The notes below the pieces were generated by a model that worked only from the letters and a program-made list of their open reading frames with translations, had not been told where the DNA came from and searched no databases. DNA of 64,000 nucleotides. It comes from Bauldia sp. GTDB taxonomy: Bacteria > Pseudomonadota > Alphaproteobacteria > Rhizobiales > Kaistiaceae. Location of the stretch: positions 2,740,237-2,804,236 of the forward strand of contig JBBCGQ010000001.1 of NCBI GenBank assembly GCA_037200845.1, given 5' to 3'. Position numbers and translations under genes: made by a program. Shown piece by piece: positions 16,978-25,348 of the stretch; within the stretch, counting starts at the first letter, position 1; every line of letters starts with the position of its first letter.

Positions 16978-18177
16978 GTGAAGATCACCGACCTCAAGTG
17001 CGCGATCATCGGCAGGAATCCGGTGGTGCGCATCGTCACCGACGCGGGCATCAGCGGCTACGGCGCGGCCGAGTCGTACAAGCCGTACCTCAAGCCGCAC
17101 GTGCTGGCGCTCCGCGACGCGCTGATCGGCGAGGACCCGACCAACGTCGAGCGCGTGATGCTGAAGATCCGCAACCGCGGCGCCTTCAAGCCGTGGGGCT
17201 CGGCGGTAAGCGCCATCGAGCACGCGCTGTTCGACGTCGCCGGCAAGGCGGCGGGCGTGCCGGTCTATAAGCTCCTCGGCGGCAAGGTGCGGGACAAGGT
17301 GCGCGTCTACAACGGCGCCTATCGCCCGCCGCTGACCACCTACACGCCGGAAGACTACGCCGAGAATTGCCGGAAGATGATGGCGCGGAGCGAGGGCTTC
17401 ACTATCGTCAAGCAGGGCATCGGCTTCCATTCCGAGATGAAGCGGGTGATCCCGGACTTCACCTACGGCGACGTCTCGCCGGCCCACATCCACGGCGGCG
17501 CGACCGACCGCGGCCTGCTCACCGAGGCCGGGCTGAAGCACGCCGTTGCCTGCGTCGCGGCGATGAAAGATGTGCTCGGCGACAAGGTCGGCCTCGCGCT
17601 CGACTGCGGCCCCGGCTGGACGGTGCCGGACGCCATCCGCTTCGCCAAGGCCGTCGAGCCGTTCCACCTGATGTGGCTCGAGGACCTGATCACCGGCGAC
17701 TACACGCCCTATGTCAACGCCGACGTCTTCCGCGAGGTGACGCGCGCCACCTCGACGCCGATCCATACCGGCGAGCAGATCTATCTCCGCCAGAATTTCA
17801 AGGCGCTGATCGAGGGCCACGCGGTCAACATCCTCGGCCCCGATCCGGCCGACGTCGGCGGCATCGCCGAACTGAAATGGATCGCCGAATACGCCGACCT
17901 GCACGGCATCCTGATGGCGCCGCACGGCACCGGCAACGGCCTCCTCGGCCTCGCCGCGCTGGTGCAGATGTCGGCGGCGCTGCCGGCAAATTTCATCGCC
18001 TTCGAGTATCCGATGGGCGATCCCGACTGGTGGTACGACATCGTCGATGGCCTGCCCAACCCGATCGTGAAAGACTCGATGATCGAGGTGTGGGACCGGC
18101 CCGGCATGGGCATCGAGCTCAACCCGGCGAAGGCAAAAAAATATCTCGCCGCCGACGACGCCGGCTTCTTCGACTGA
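16978..18177 (+). CDS. Mandelate racemase/muconate lactonizing enzyme family protein
   Basis: 399-residue enolase-superfamily enzyme, probably a sugar-acid dehydratase. The N-terminal capping domain is followed by a TIM barrel with the three metal ligands in LALDCGPGW (Asp), MWLEDL (Glu) and HTGEQIY (Glu), and a late general-base candidate His in APHGTGN. The usual KxK motif is replaced by VKQGIG. GTG start with ggag eight bases upstream. Its stop is one base before the ATG of the alcohol dehydrogenase gene, so the two form an operon; with the nearby IclR regulator and mannonate-dehydratase-like gene this looks like a catabolic unit. Substrate not predictable from sequence alone. Confidence 0.85.
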   Translation: MKITDLKCAIIGRNPVVRIVTDAGISGYGAAESYKPYLKPHVLALRDALIGEDPTNVERVMLKIRNRGAFKPWGSAVSAIEHALFDVAGKAAGVPVYKLLGGKVRDKVRVYNGAYRPPLTTYTPEDYAENCRKMMARSEGFTIVKQGIGFHSEMKRVIPDFTYGDVSPAHIHGGATDRGLLTEAGLKHAVACVAAMKDVLGDKVGLALDCGPGWTVPDAIRFAKAVEPFHLMWLEDLITGDYTPYVNADVFREVTRATSTPIHTGEQIYLRQNFKALIEGHAVNILGPDPADVGGIAELKWIAEYADLHGILMAPHGTGNGLLGLAALVQMSAALPANFIAFEYPMGDPDWWYDIVDGLPNPIVKDSMIEVWDRPGMGIELNPAKAKKYLAADDAGFFD

Positions 18178-18178
18178 C

Positions 18179-19294
18179 ATGGCGGCGATCGCGTATCTCA
18201 CGACCATCGAATTCGGCCCCGGCGCGATCGCCAAGCTGCCGGAGTTCACGGCGGCGCTGAACATGCGCCGGCCCCTCGTAGTCAGCGACCGCGGCATCGC
18301 CGGCGCCGGCTTGCTGGAGCGGGCGACCGCCCTCCTCCCGAAGGACGCGGCGGTCTTCCTCGACGTGCCGCCGAACCCGACCGAAGCGGCGGTGAACGCG
18401 GCGCTCGCCGCTTATCGCGGCAACGGCTGCGATGGCCTCGTGGCGATCGGCGGCGGCTCGCCGATCGACCTCGCCAAGGGCGTCGCGCTCACCGCCACCA
18501 ACGCCGGGCCGCTGGAGGAATTCGCGCTGATCTACGGCGGCCTCGACCGCATCGGGCCGGTGGCGCCGGTGATCGCGATCCCGACCACGGCCGGCACCGG
18601 CGCCGAGGTCGGCCGCGCCGCGCTGCTGACGCTGGCCGACGGCCGCAAGCTCGGCTTCATCAGCCCGCACCTCATCCCCAAACGCGCCATCTGCGATCCG
18701 GAACTGACGCTCGGCCTGCCGCCGTCGCTGACCGCCGCGACCGGGCTCGACGCGCTGTCGCATTGCATCGAGACGTTCCTCTCGCCGCGCGTCAATCCGC
18801 CGGCCGAGGCGATCGCGCTCGACGGCGCCGGCCGCATCTGGCGCAACATCGAGACGGCGTGCGCCGACGGGAAAAATATCGCGGCGCGCGAGGCGATGAT
18901 GATGGGCGCGCTCGAGGGCGGCCTGTCGTTCCAGAAGGGGCTGGGCGCGGTGCATGCGCTGAGCCACGCGCTCGGCGGCCTCAAGGCGCCGGTGCTGCAT
19001 CATGGCACGCTGAACGCGATCCTCATGCCGGGCGTCGTGCGCTTCAACGCCGGCGAGGTCGGCGACAAGCTGGCCCGGCTTGCCGCGGCCATGGGCGTCC
19101 GCGGCGATCTTGCCGATGCGCTCGACGTGCTGAACCGGAAACTCGGCATCCCCAAGACTCTGGGCGAGCTCGGCGTCAAGGCCGACGTCTTCGACTGGGT
19201 CGTGGAGCGCGCGCTGGCCGACCACAGCCACGCCACCAATCCGCGCGCCGCCACCGCGGAAGACTACCGCGCGCTGCTGATGGCGGCGCTCTAG
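18179..19294 (+). CDS. Iron-containing alcohol dehydrogenase family protein
   Basis: 371-residue group III (Fe-ADH/maleylacetate reductase type) oxidoreductase. The NAD(P)-binding loop [11 protein letters not shown], the [12 protein letters not shown] segment and the metal-site residues around [22 protein letters not shown] and [11 protein letters not shown] are all present. Such enzymes interconvert aldehydes/ketones and alcohols; in this setting it probably oxidises or reduces a product of the preceding enolase-superfamily enzyme. Separated from that gene by one base. The stop codon overlaps that of the convergent IclR gene. Confidence 0.9.
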   Translation: MAAIAYLTTIEFGPGAIAKLPEFTAALNMRRPLVVSDRGIAGAGLLERATALLPKDAAVFLDVPPNPTEAAVNAALAAYRGNGCDGLVAIGGGSPIDLAKGVALTATNAGPLEEFALIYGGLDRIGPVAPVIAIPTTAGTGAEVGRAALLTLADGRKLGFISPHLIPKRAICDPELTLGLPPSLTAATGLDALSHCIETFLSPRVNPPAEAIALDGAGRIWRNIETACADGKNIAAREAMMMGALEGGLSFQKGLGAVHALSHALGGLKAPVLHHGTLNAILMPGVVRFNAGEVGDKLARLAAAMGVRGDLADALDVLNRKLGIPKTLGELGVKADVFDWVVERALADHSHATNPRAATAEDYRALLMAAL

Positions 19295-20091
19295 GCCGCG
19301 CGCTGCACCGACGGCAGGTCGGCGGCGATCGCGCCCGCCGTGGCAATCACCGCGGCGCGGATCTTCTCGGCATGCGCCGCATCGGCGCCGGCGAGAAACG
19401 GCACGCTCAGCGCTGCGATGATGCGTCCGTTACGGTCGGGGATCGGCGCGGCGAAGGCGTAGATGCTCGGCGCGTATTCGCCCTTGTCCTCGGCCCAGCC
19501 CTGGCGACGCACGCGCGCCAGCTCCGCCGACAGGCGGCGGCCGTCGGTCTGCGTCTTGCCGGTGTAGCGGACGAGATGGCCGCCGAGCCGCTCGCTGAGT
19601 TCCTCCTTCGGCAGGTTGGCGAGCAGCACCTTCGACGCCGCGCCGGCATGCATCGGCAGACGCTGGCCGGGCACCACCGACAGCGCATACTCGCGCTGCC
19701 CGTCGACCGCGGCGATCACCAGAATCTCGTTGCCGTCGACGATCGACACCTTGCACCCCTCGCCCGTCTGCGCCGCGAGCCGCCGCAGGTGCGGCACGGA
19801 GATCGCCGCGAGGTCGTAGTCCTTGCTCTCGTTCACCGCGCGCGCCGCCAATGTCAGCAGCCGCGAGCCGAGCCGGTACGTGCCGTCGGACGAGCGGCGG
19901 ACGATCTCGTGAAGCTGCAGCGTGTTGAGGATGCGGTAGACGGTCGTGCGCGGCAGGCGGAGTTGCTCGACCAGATCGCGAATGGTGGCGCCGTTCGGCC
20001 GCTTCTCGAGCAGGAAGAGCACGTCGACCATGCGGTCGATGACGGGAATGCGATGCCGCGCGAGGGCGGCGGGGCTGACCATGTCGTTCAT
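19291..20091 (-). CDS. IclR family transcriptional regulator
   Basis: 266-residue IclR-type regulator. The N-terminal winged helix covers roughly residues 15-75 ([23 protein letters not shown]), followed by the ligand-binding GAF-like domain with the family signature [13 protein letters not shown] and a terminal [13 protein letters not shown]. It lies between the two catabolic gene groups, convergent with the alcohol dehydrogenase and divergent from the mannonate-dehydratase-like gene, whose promoter contains a perfect palindrome. It probably controls both in response to a sugar-acid metabolite. Confidence 0.92.
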   Translation of the reverse strand: MNDMVSPAALARHRIPVIDRMVDVLFLLEKRPNGATIRDLVEQLRLPRTTVYRILNTLQLHEIVRRSSDGTYRLGSRLLTLAARAVNESKDYDLAAISVPHLRRLAAQTGEGCKVSIVDGNEILVIAAVDGQREYALSVVPGQRLPMHAGAASKVLLANLPKEELSERLGGHLVRYTGKTQTDGRRLSAELARVRRQGWAEDKGEYAPSIYAFAAPIPDRNGRIIAALSVPFLAGADAAHAEKIRAAVIATAGAIAADLPSVQRAA

Positions 20092-20160
20092 GAGGGCACA
20101 CGGCTGGAGTTGATTGACTTGCTTTCTACCGCTCTCCTATCATCCAGAAAAGAACATTCG

Positions 20161-20178
20161 TCGTTCATATTTGAACGA
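20161..20178. promoter_or_regulatory. Candidate IclR operator
   Basis: Perfect 7-bp palindrome tcgttca-tatt-tgaacga in the 131-base divergent gap between the IclR gene and the mannonate-dehydratase-like gene. Size, symmetry and position fit an IclR-family binding site; assignment to this regulator is inferred. Confidence 0.55.
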
Positions 20179-20222
20179 AGCTGGGGAGGCTCAAGCTGAA
20201 CGCGCCGCTGAAGACGGAAGGG

Positions 20223-21290
20223 ATGCGCGTCGGCCTGACGCTCGCCGGGGAACAGCTCAACGAGGACACCGCGAAATTCGCCGCGCAGCTCGGCGTCGGC
20301 GACGTCGTCGTCCACATGACCAACTACGCCGCCGGCGGCGACCAGACCGCGTTTCTCGCCGGCCAGGCGGCTGGACCGAACTACGGCGACGCCCGCGGCA
20401 TCAAGCTGTGGACACGCGAAGATTTCGACGGCCTGATCGCGATGCTCGGGCGGAACAATCTCCGCCTCGCGGCGCTCGAAAATTTCGCGCCGAACTTCTG
20501 GTCCGACGTGCTGCTCGACGGGCCGCAGAAGCGCGAGCAGATGGACGACCTCAAGAAGCTGGTGCGCGATGCCGGCAAGGCCGGCGTGCCGGTCATCGGC
20601 TACAATTTTTCCATCGTCGGCGTCTGGGGCTGGATGAAGAAGCCGCTCGGCCGCGGCGGCGCCGTGACCATCGCCTTCGATGCCTCGGCCTTCGATCCGG
20701 ACGAGCCCCTGCCCGACGGCGTCGTCTGGAACATGCGCGTCCGCGATGCGCGGCCGGGTGCGGCGCCGGTGACGGTATCCGACGTCGAGCTATGGGAGCG
20801 GCTGACGTGGTTCCTGAAGGAGCTCGTGCCGGTCGCCGAAGAAGCCGGCGTCCGCCTCGCCGCCCATCCCGACGATCCGCCGATGCCGACGCTGCGCGGT
20901 ACCGCCCGCCTGGTCAACGAGCACGCCAAGTACGACCGTCTGGTCAACATTATCGACAGCCCGGCGAACGCGCTCGAGTTCTGCGTCGGCTCGCTGCAGG
21001 AGATGCCGGGCGGCGACGTCTACGAGACGACGCGGCATTTCGCGCGGGCGAAGAAGATCGCCTACGTCCACTTCCGCAACGTGCGCGGCAAGGTGCCGAA
21101 ATATCAGGAGACGTTCATCGACGACGGCGATGTGCGCATGGCCGACCTCATCCGCATCCTCAAGGACGAGCGCTACGAGGGGGTGCTCATCCCCGACCAC
21201 GTGCCCGACCTCAACTGCGCCGCGCCGTGGCACGCGGCGCATGCCTACACGGTCGGCTACATGAAGGCGCTGATCGCGATGACGAAGTAG
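20223..21290 (+). CDS. Mannonate dehydratase (UxuA)-like protein
   Basis: 355-residue TIM-barrel protein of the UxuA/xylose-isomerase-like group. Conserved metal-site stretches of UxuA are seen: RLAAHPDDPPMPTLRG, VNIIDSPANALEFCVGS and KIAYVHFRNVRGK, then a terminal PDHVPDL. UxuA dehydrates D-mannonate to 2-keto-3-deoxygluconate; related family members differ in substrate, so the exact reaction is uncertain. The ATG used gives the family-like N-terminus MRVGLTL but has a poorly spaced ribosome site; a CTG at 20196 has ggggagg at ideal spacing and may be the real start. Probably regulated by the adjacent IclR protein. Confidence 0.82.
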   Translation: MRVGLTLAGEQLNEDTAKFAAQLGVGDVVVHMTNYAAGGDQTAFLAGQAAGPNYGDARGIKLWTREDFDGLIAMLGRNNLRLAALENFAPNFWSDVLLDGPQKREQMDDLKKLVRDAGKAGVPVIGYNFSIVGVWGWMKKPLGRGGAVTIAFDASAFDPDEPLPDGVVWNMRVRDARPGAAPVTVSDVELWERLTWFLKELVPVAEEAGVRLAAHPDDPPMPTLRGTARLVNEHAKYDRLVNIIDSPANALEFCVGSLQEMPGGDVYETTRHFARAKKIAYVHFRNVRGKVPKYQETFIDDGDVRMADLIRILKDERYEGVLIPDHVPDLNCAAPWHAAHAYTVGYMKALIAMTK

Positions 21291-21295
21291 GCGGA

Positions 21296-21320
21296 CGGGA
21301 GCCGCACAACCGGCTCCCGC
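21296..21320. terminator. Hairpin between convergent uxuA-like gene and HU gene
   Basis: Eight-bp GC stem gggagccg / cggctccc with a six-base loop, located between the stop codons of two convergent genes. There is no T-run, so it may be only a weak or bidirectional terminator. Confidence 0.5.
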
Positions 21321-21342
21321 TGCGCCGGGACTTGGGGACGCG

Positions 21343-21702
21343 TTACGAGATCGCGGCCGTCTTGAGTTTGGACAGGGCGCGCACCTTTACGCGCACGCTC
21401 GCCGGCTTGGCGGCGCCCGCCATCATCTCGCCGGTCGCCGGATTGCGAATCATCGTGCCGGCCTTGCGGGCGGGCACCTTGCGCAGCGTCACCTTGAGCA
21501 GGCCGGGCAGCGTGAACTCGCCGGCGCCGCGCGGATGAACCGAACCCAGGAGCGCACTCTCGATCGTGGCCAGCGCACCCTTGGCCGCCTCGCGCGAGAT
21601 TCCGTTCTGCTCCGAGATCAGGTTGACCAGCGCGGATTTGGTCAGGGTCTCTTTCACAGGACGCAATGCCGGCGCCGCCTTAGCTGTCGCATTCTTTGCC
21701 AA
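21343..21702 (-). CDS. HU family DNA-binding protein
   Basis: 119-residue histone-like protein. After a 17-residue Ala/Lys-rich leader it shows the HU fold: TKSALVNLISEQNGISREAAKGAL (helical dimerisation part), the beta-arm segment with RNPATGE, and a basic C-terminal end (VRVKVRALSKLK). The motif RNPATGE is the DNA-intercalating arm region of HU. It is longer than canonical HU (about 90 residues) because of the N-terminal extension and insertions, as in several rhizobial HU paralogues. tRNA-Glu lies immediately upstream on the same strand. Confidence 0.88.
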   Translation of the reverse strand: MAKNATAKAAPALRPVKETLTKSALVNLISEQNGISREAAKGALATIESALLGSVHPRGAGEFTLPGLLKVTLRKVPARKAGTMIRNPATGEMMAGAAKPASVRVKVRALSKLKTAAIS

Positions 21703-21747
21703 CCTCAGTCTCCTCTGTTGGGTTCTAATATTCCGGCCCGGCGGTAT

Positions 21748-21823
21748 TGGCGCTCCCTAGGGGAATCGAACCCCTGTTTTCGCCGTGAGAGGGCGACGTC
21801 CTGGGCCGCTAGACGAAGGGAGC
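21748..21823 (-). tRNA. tRNA-Glu (anticodon CTC)
   Basis: Minus-strand cloverleaf: 7-bp acceptor stem GCTCCCT/AGGGAGC, D arm beginning GTCTAGCGG, anticodon stem TCGCC/GGCGA with loop CTCTCAC (anticodon CTC at 21787-21789), and T arm GGGGTTCGATTCCCC. The discriminator is G and the CCA end is encoded. Both the stems and the invariant loop residues fit tRNA-Glu reading GAG. Confidence 0.96.
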
Positions 21824-21888
21824 GGGCCGCCGTTGGCGGATTTGGGTCTATAGCCGCCCCGCTGGCGGGAGGCAAGGACGGCCAACGC

Positions 21889-22677
21889 CTAGCGCGGCGC
21901 CTCGACCGGCGGCGGTATTGCGAAGAACTTGCCGAGGTTCAGGTTTAACGGCACCGTTACCGGGCATGAGCCGTCGGCCAGGTGCGGCTTGCCGTTCTTG
22001 CACGGCTGGACCGTCAGCTTGGTGGCGGGAGCATTGGCGACCGGCGCCGGCTGGCCGGGTGGTGGCGTCAACAGCTTGAAGATACCCCCGAGATCGACCG
22101 CCGGACCGACGAAGCCGCAATTGCCGTTGGCCGGCATCGCGCGGCCGTCGGGGCATTTGCCCGGCGGCGGAGTCGAGGCGACGTTGCCGGCGTTCGGGCA
22201 CTTGCCGTTGATCGGCTCGCCGCCGTTGGCGCATCGGGTTGCGACCGGTGCCTTCGACGCCGGCAGCTTTCCCTTGAGCATCGGGACGAAGGTCGTGTCC
22301 GGCGCCGGCAGGGTCCAGGCGTCGCCGGTCCCGGCGAGCACCGACTCGTGCGCCGCGTTCACGACGTGGAGCGTGCACATGTAGTCCGTCGCGTTTGCCT
22401 TGGCGGTGTGCACCGGCACGCTCAGCGAGCCTTGAAATGTCGGGCGACCGCCGGGAGCGAAAGACTGAAGCGCCGAACCCTGGCCGACGATCTGCTTGCT
22501 GCTCGCCGTCTCGCAGTCGGCCGTGCACACCTGACACTGCACCTCCGCGGCGCGCACGTCTGGCGACAGGCCGACCGCATCGACGGCGACGTCGATGGTC
22601 AGGTCTTCGGCGGAGGCAGCCGCCGCGGCGAGCGCCATCGCGAGAAACACTGCCGCTGTCAGCCCTGAACGTCGCAT
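21889..22677 (-). CDS. Unrecognised exported Cys-rich protein (domain shared with upstream gene)
   Basis: 262-residue protein with a signal peptide ending near ASAEDLT. Residues about 25-145 form a beta-rich domain (VDAVGLSPDV, VQCQV, TFQGSLSVPV, YMCTLHVVN) that matches in motif order the neighbouring 171-residue protein, so they are probably paralogues. The C-terminal half is a Pro-rich linker with repeated Cys loops: CANGGEPINGKCP, KCPDGRAMPANGNCG and CKNGKPHLADGSCP. The spacing C-x2-G-x(6-7)-G-x-C suggests small disulphide loops. No family recognised. It is the last gene of a three-gene, same-strand cluster of exported proteins. Confidence 0.7.
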   Translation of the reverse strand: MRRSGLTAAVFLAMALAAAAASAEDLTIDVAVDAVGLSPDVRAAEVQCQVCTADCETASSKQIVGQGSALQSFAPGGRPTFQGSLSVPVHTAKANATDYMCTLHVVNAAHESVLAGTGDAWTLPAPDTTFVPMLKGKLPASKAPVATRCANGGEPINGKCPNAGNVASTPPPGKCPDGRAMPANGNCGFVGPAVDLGGIFKLLTPPPGQPAPVANAPATKLTVQPCKNGKPHLADGSCPVTVPLNLNLGKFFAIPPPVEAPR

Positions 22678-22701
22678 CAGGCGATGTCCGTCATCACGCG
22701 G

Positions 22702-23217
22702 CTACGGCGTCAGCGCCGGGAGCGCCTGTCTGCTCCCGTCGGCGCCTTGAGTGTACGAAACGTTCCCCGGCGGAAAATCGCCGTAGATTCCGGCGACGAG
22801 CGGCGCCGTCGTCACGCCCTGCGCCCACACCGGGCTGCTCGGGCCCCCGGCCCGCACCTCGCTGCCGTCCGCGTTGATCAGAAACAGCCCGCACGCCCAG
22901 TAGGTCTTTTCGTTGATCTGCTGGAGCGTGGCCAGCGTGTAGTCGCCGGTGATCGGCACCGTGACTTTGCCGTCGAAGGCGCCGCCGGTGACCGGCGCTT
23001 TGCCCTCGCCGGTCGCATTTCCGGACGAGAGGGCCGGGCCGTCGCCGGGCTTGAGCACGCATTTGACCGCGACGTCGGTGACCTCGGGCATCAGGTTGGA
23101 GACCTTCACCACGACGTTGAGAGTTACCGGCACGCTGGTCGCGGCAAGCGCCGCCGACGACAAGGCCGACAGCGACATGGCGCCGAGGCCGGCCGCGATC
23201 GCGTTTCGAAGGTTCAT
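22702..23217 (-). CDS. Unrecognised exported protein
   Basis: 171-residue protein with signal peptide (MNLRNAIAAGLGAMSLSALS, cleavage near ALAATS). The mature part is beta-rich and contains two cysteines (VAVKCVL and YWACGLF) in positions equivalent to two in the next gene, with the shared order SNLMPEV, AFDGKVTVPI, WACGLFLIN and VRAG. A disulphide is likely after export. The start was set at MNLRN, which has aaaggc upstream, rather than 12 codons earlier. The gene lies 24 bases before the Cys-rich paralogue and 32 bases after the repeat protein. No function can be given. Confidence 0.7.
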   Translation of the reverse strand: MNLRNAIAAGLGAMSLSALSSAALAATSVPVTLNVVVKVSNLMPEVTDVAVKCVLKPGDGPALSSGNATGEGKAPVTGGAFDGKVTVPITGDYTLATLQQINEKTYWACGLFLINADGSEVRAGGPSSPVWAQGVTTAPLVAGIYGDFPPGNVSYTQGADGSRQALPALTP

Positions 23218-23249
23218 GGGATCTGCCTTTCTTGCGGTGGCTTTGCTGG

Positions 23250-23693
23250 TCATTTGCTGGCCCGCCCGGTCATGTTGAGCGTGCCGACATTGAAGCTTGC
23301 GGGCCCGGCGAGCATGCCGGTGAGCTGGAGGGTACCGACGTCATAGCTGGCGTTCCCCGGAGTAAGGCCGGTGAACTGCAGCGTACCGACATCGTAGCTG
23401 GAGTTGCCTGGAGTGAGACCGGTGAGCGCGAGCGTGCCGACGTCGTAGCTGACGTTTCCCGGGATGAGCCCGGTGAGTTCCAGCGTGCCGACGTCGTAGC
23501 TTGCGCTGCCGCCGGGCAGGCCGGTCATCTCGAGGGTGCCGACGTCATATGAGACATCGGGCGACTGGCCGGTCATCGTGAGCGTGCCGATGGCGATGTG
23601 ACGGCCGGGCGGCTGCGACGCGGCGAACAGCGGCGTCGCCAGCGCAGTTGCACCGGCGAGGGCGGTGAGGACGGCGGTGGTCAGGCGGAGCAT
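23250..23693 (-). CDS. Exported protein made of 17-residue tandem repeats
   Basis: 147-residue protein: signal peptide (MLRLTTAVLTALAGATALAT, cleavage near LFAAS) followed almost entirely by seven tandem repeats of 17 residues (starts at residues 32, 49, 66, 83, 100, 117, 134; the last is 14 long). Consensus (S)YDVGTLxLTGLxPGNxS: alternating hydrophobic/Thr residues in VGTLxLTG look like one beta-strand per repeat, with a Pro-Gly-Asn turn, as expected of a beta-solenoid or an assembly-prone fibre subunit. No cysteine. No family recognised. First gene of the three-gene exported cluster; in-frame coding repeats of 51 bases. Confidence 0.75.
   Translation of the reverse strand: MLRLTTAVLTALAGATALATPLFAASQPPGRHIAIGTLTMTGQSPDVSYDVGTLEMTGLPGGSASYDVGTLELTGLIPGNVSYDVGTLALTGLTPGNSSYDVGTLQFTGLTPGNASYDVGTLQLTGMLAGPASFNVGTLNMTGRASK
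23253..23600 (-). repeat. 51-bp tandem repeats inside the repeat-protein gene
   Basis: Seven in-frame units of 51 bases (last one shorter) encode the 17-residue repeats. Units 2-6 share a run of about 20 bases (tcgtagctggnnttnccn in plus orientation) but differ at synonymous positions, so the array is not a fresh duplication. Confidence 0.8.
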
Positions 23694-23787
23694 CACGATC
23701 ACAGCCTCGGCGGGGCGCACCCGCATCCTGCCGCTACATCGGCGGGCAATCAACCGAACCGATGATGCGTCGATTAAAAGCCGCCGG

Positions 23788-24174
23788 CTAGCGCCCGATC
23801 GCGGTTCGCGCGACCACCGCGCCCGTGCGCAGGTCGATGACCACGATCGTGTCGCCGCCCCCCGCCTCGTAGGTCAGCGCCATGCGGTTGCCGTCGAGGG
23901 CCGTGGAAACCAGCTTCGCGTCGGCCGGCAAGCCCATTGCCGAAAGCGACAGCGTGGGCACCGCCGCGTCGGGGGCGACGGCCTTGCCGGTGGTATCGTA
24001 GGTCGCGATCCGGTAGAGGATCGCCGCGAAGACGGCGATGATCCCGAGGCCGAGGGTCAGGCCGCCGATCAGCATCAGGCGGCGGAGGCGTGCCTGGACG
24101 CGCAGGAACGTCGGGTCGACGGGCTTGTCGTCGTCGCCGTCGAAGGCCGCACTCTCGAAGGATTGTCTTGCCAT
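23788..24174 (-). CDS. Small single-pass membrane protein (probable DUF6476)
   Basis: 128-residue protein with a charged N-terminal cytoplasmic part (MARQSFESAAFDGDDDKPVDP), one hydrophobic helix (LMLIGGLTLGLGIIAVFAAILY, about residues 31-52) and a short periplasmic beta-rich domain ending in DTIVVIDLRTGAVVARTAIGR. It resembles the small alphaproteobacterial family next to rluD, which I believe is DUF6476; function unknown. The ATG is in a CCATGG that also forms the best ATG of the divergent pseudouridine synthase, so the two start codons overlap on opposite strands. Confidence 0.7.
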   Translation of the reverse strand: MARQSFESAAFDGDDDKPVDPTFLRVQARLRRLMLIGGLTLGLGIIAVFAAILYRIATYDTTGKAVAPDAAVPTLSLSAMGLPADAKLVSTALDGNRMALTYEAGGGDTIVVIDLRTGAVVARTAIGR

Positions 24175-25205
24175 GGTTTCGGAAGTGCCCCGGATTTCGG
24201 AGGTACAAACTGCGCGGCGGGTGGAGCTGGCGGTCGCCGACGAGGCGGCCGGCACGCGCCTTGATGCCTGGCTCGCCGGCGCCCTGCCCGACCTCGGCCG
24301 CAACCGCGCCAAGCAACTGATCCTCGACGGTCACGTCGCGATCGGCGGGCGGACGATAGGCGAGGCGAAAAGGCCGGTCAAACCGGGCGAGACGGTCATC
24401 GTTAACTTGCCGCCGGTGCAGAAGGCCGAGCCCGAGGGCGAAGCGATCGCGCTCAACGTCGTCTACGAGGACGACGCGCTGATCGTCATCGACAAGCCGG
24501 CCGGCCTCGTCGTTCACCCCGCCGGCGGCCACTACACCGGCACGCTGGTGAACGCACTGATCGCCCATTGCGGCGCCTCGCTCTCCGGCATCGGCGGCGT
24601 CGCAAGGCCGGGCATCGTCCACCGCCTCGACAAGGACACCACCGGCCTGATGGTCGTCGCCAAGACCGACAAGGCGCACCGCAAGCTGGCCGAGCAGTTC
24701 GCCGACCATGGCCGCACGGGCCCGCTGGAGCGCGGCTACATGGCCATCACCTGGGGCGCGCCGGATAGGCCTGTCGGCACCATCAGCGCCGCCCTCGGCC
24801 GCTCGACCCGCAACCGCGAGAAGATCGAGGTGAAGCGCGGCGGCGGCGGGGCGCGAGGCGATCACCCACTACCGCATCGAGGAGACTTACGGCGCCAAGG
24901 GTAAGCCGCCGGTGGCGGCGCTGGTCGAGTGCCAATTGGAGACCGGGCGGACCCACCAGATCCGCGTCCACCTCGCCTCGCTCGGCCATCCGCTGATCGG
25001 CGACCGCGCCTATGGCTCCGGTTTCGCCACCAAGGCGACGCTGCTGCCGGAACCTGTCCGGGCGATCGCCGAAGCTTTCCCGAGGCAGGCGCTGCACGCC
25101 TTCCTGCTCGGGTTCGAGCACCCGGAAACGGGGGAGGAAATGCGCTTCGAAAGCCCCCTCCCCGACGACATGGCGGAACTCCGCGATGCCCTCAAGTATC
25201 TGTGA
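24173..25205 (+). CDS. RluA/RluD family pseudouridine synthase, frameshifted
   Basis: Large-subunit rRNA pseudouridine synthase (RluA/RluD type). The first frame carries an N-terminal S4-like domain (GTRLDAWLAGALPDLGRNRAKQLILDG) and the catalytic motif GIVHRLDKDTTGLMVVAKT with its Asp. At 24848-24851 (gggg) the frame breaks; shifting by one base continues REAITHYRIEETYGAKGKPP and then the conserved TGRTHQIRVHLASLGHPLIGD. Removing one G restores a single chain of about 343 residues. Start uncertain: the ATG at 24173 overlaps the divergent gene, and GTGs at 24185 and 24221 are alternatives. In Rhizobiales this gene usually precedes rpoH, as here. Confidence 0.85.
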
Positions 25206-25348
25206 TCGCTAGGCTTTTAATATATCGCAAGATAGGTCGTGTTTCCGGCCAAATCGTACCCATATAAAGCACCAAGCCGCGGGCTCTAGCCGCGGCCGGG
25301 ACCGCCATTCAGGGGTCCGGGGAATAGAGAAAGGGGCGCTACAAAGTC

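Noticed and set aside
23253-23600. Regular 51-base repeats that might be taken for a CRISPR array
   Set aside because: The whole unit repeats, with no unique spacers, and the array is in frame within a gene with a signal peptide.
25206-25348. Sigma-32 promoter for rpoH autoregulation
   Set aside because: A cccatata-like -10 is seen near 25258 but no CTTG-type -35 at the right distance.
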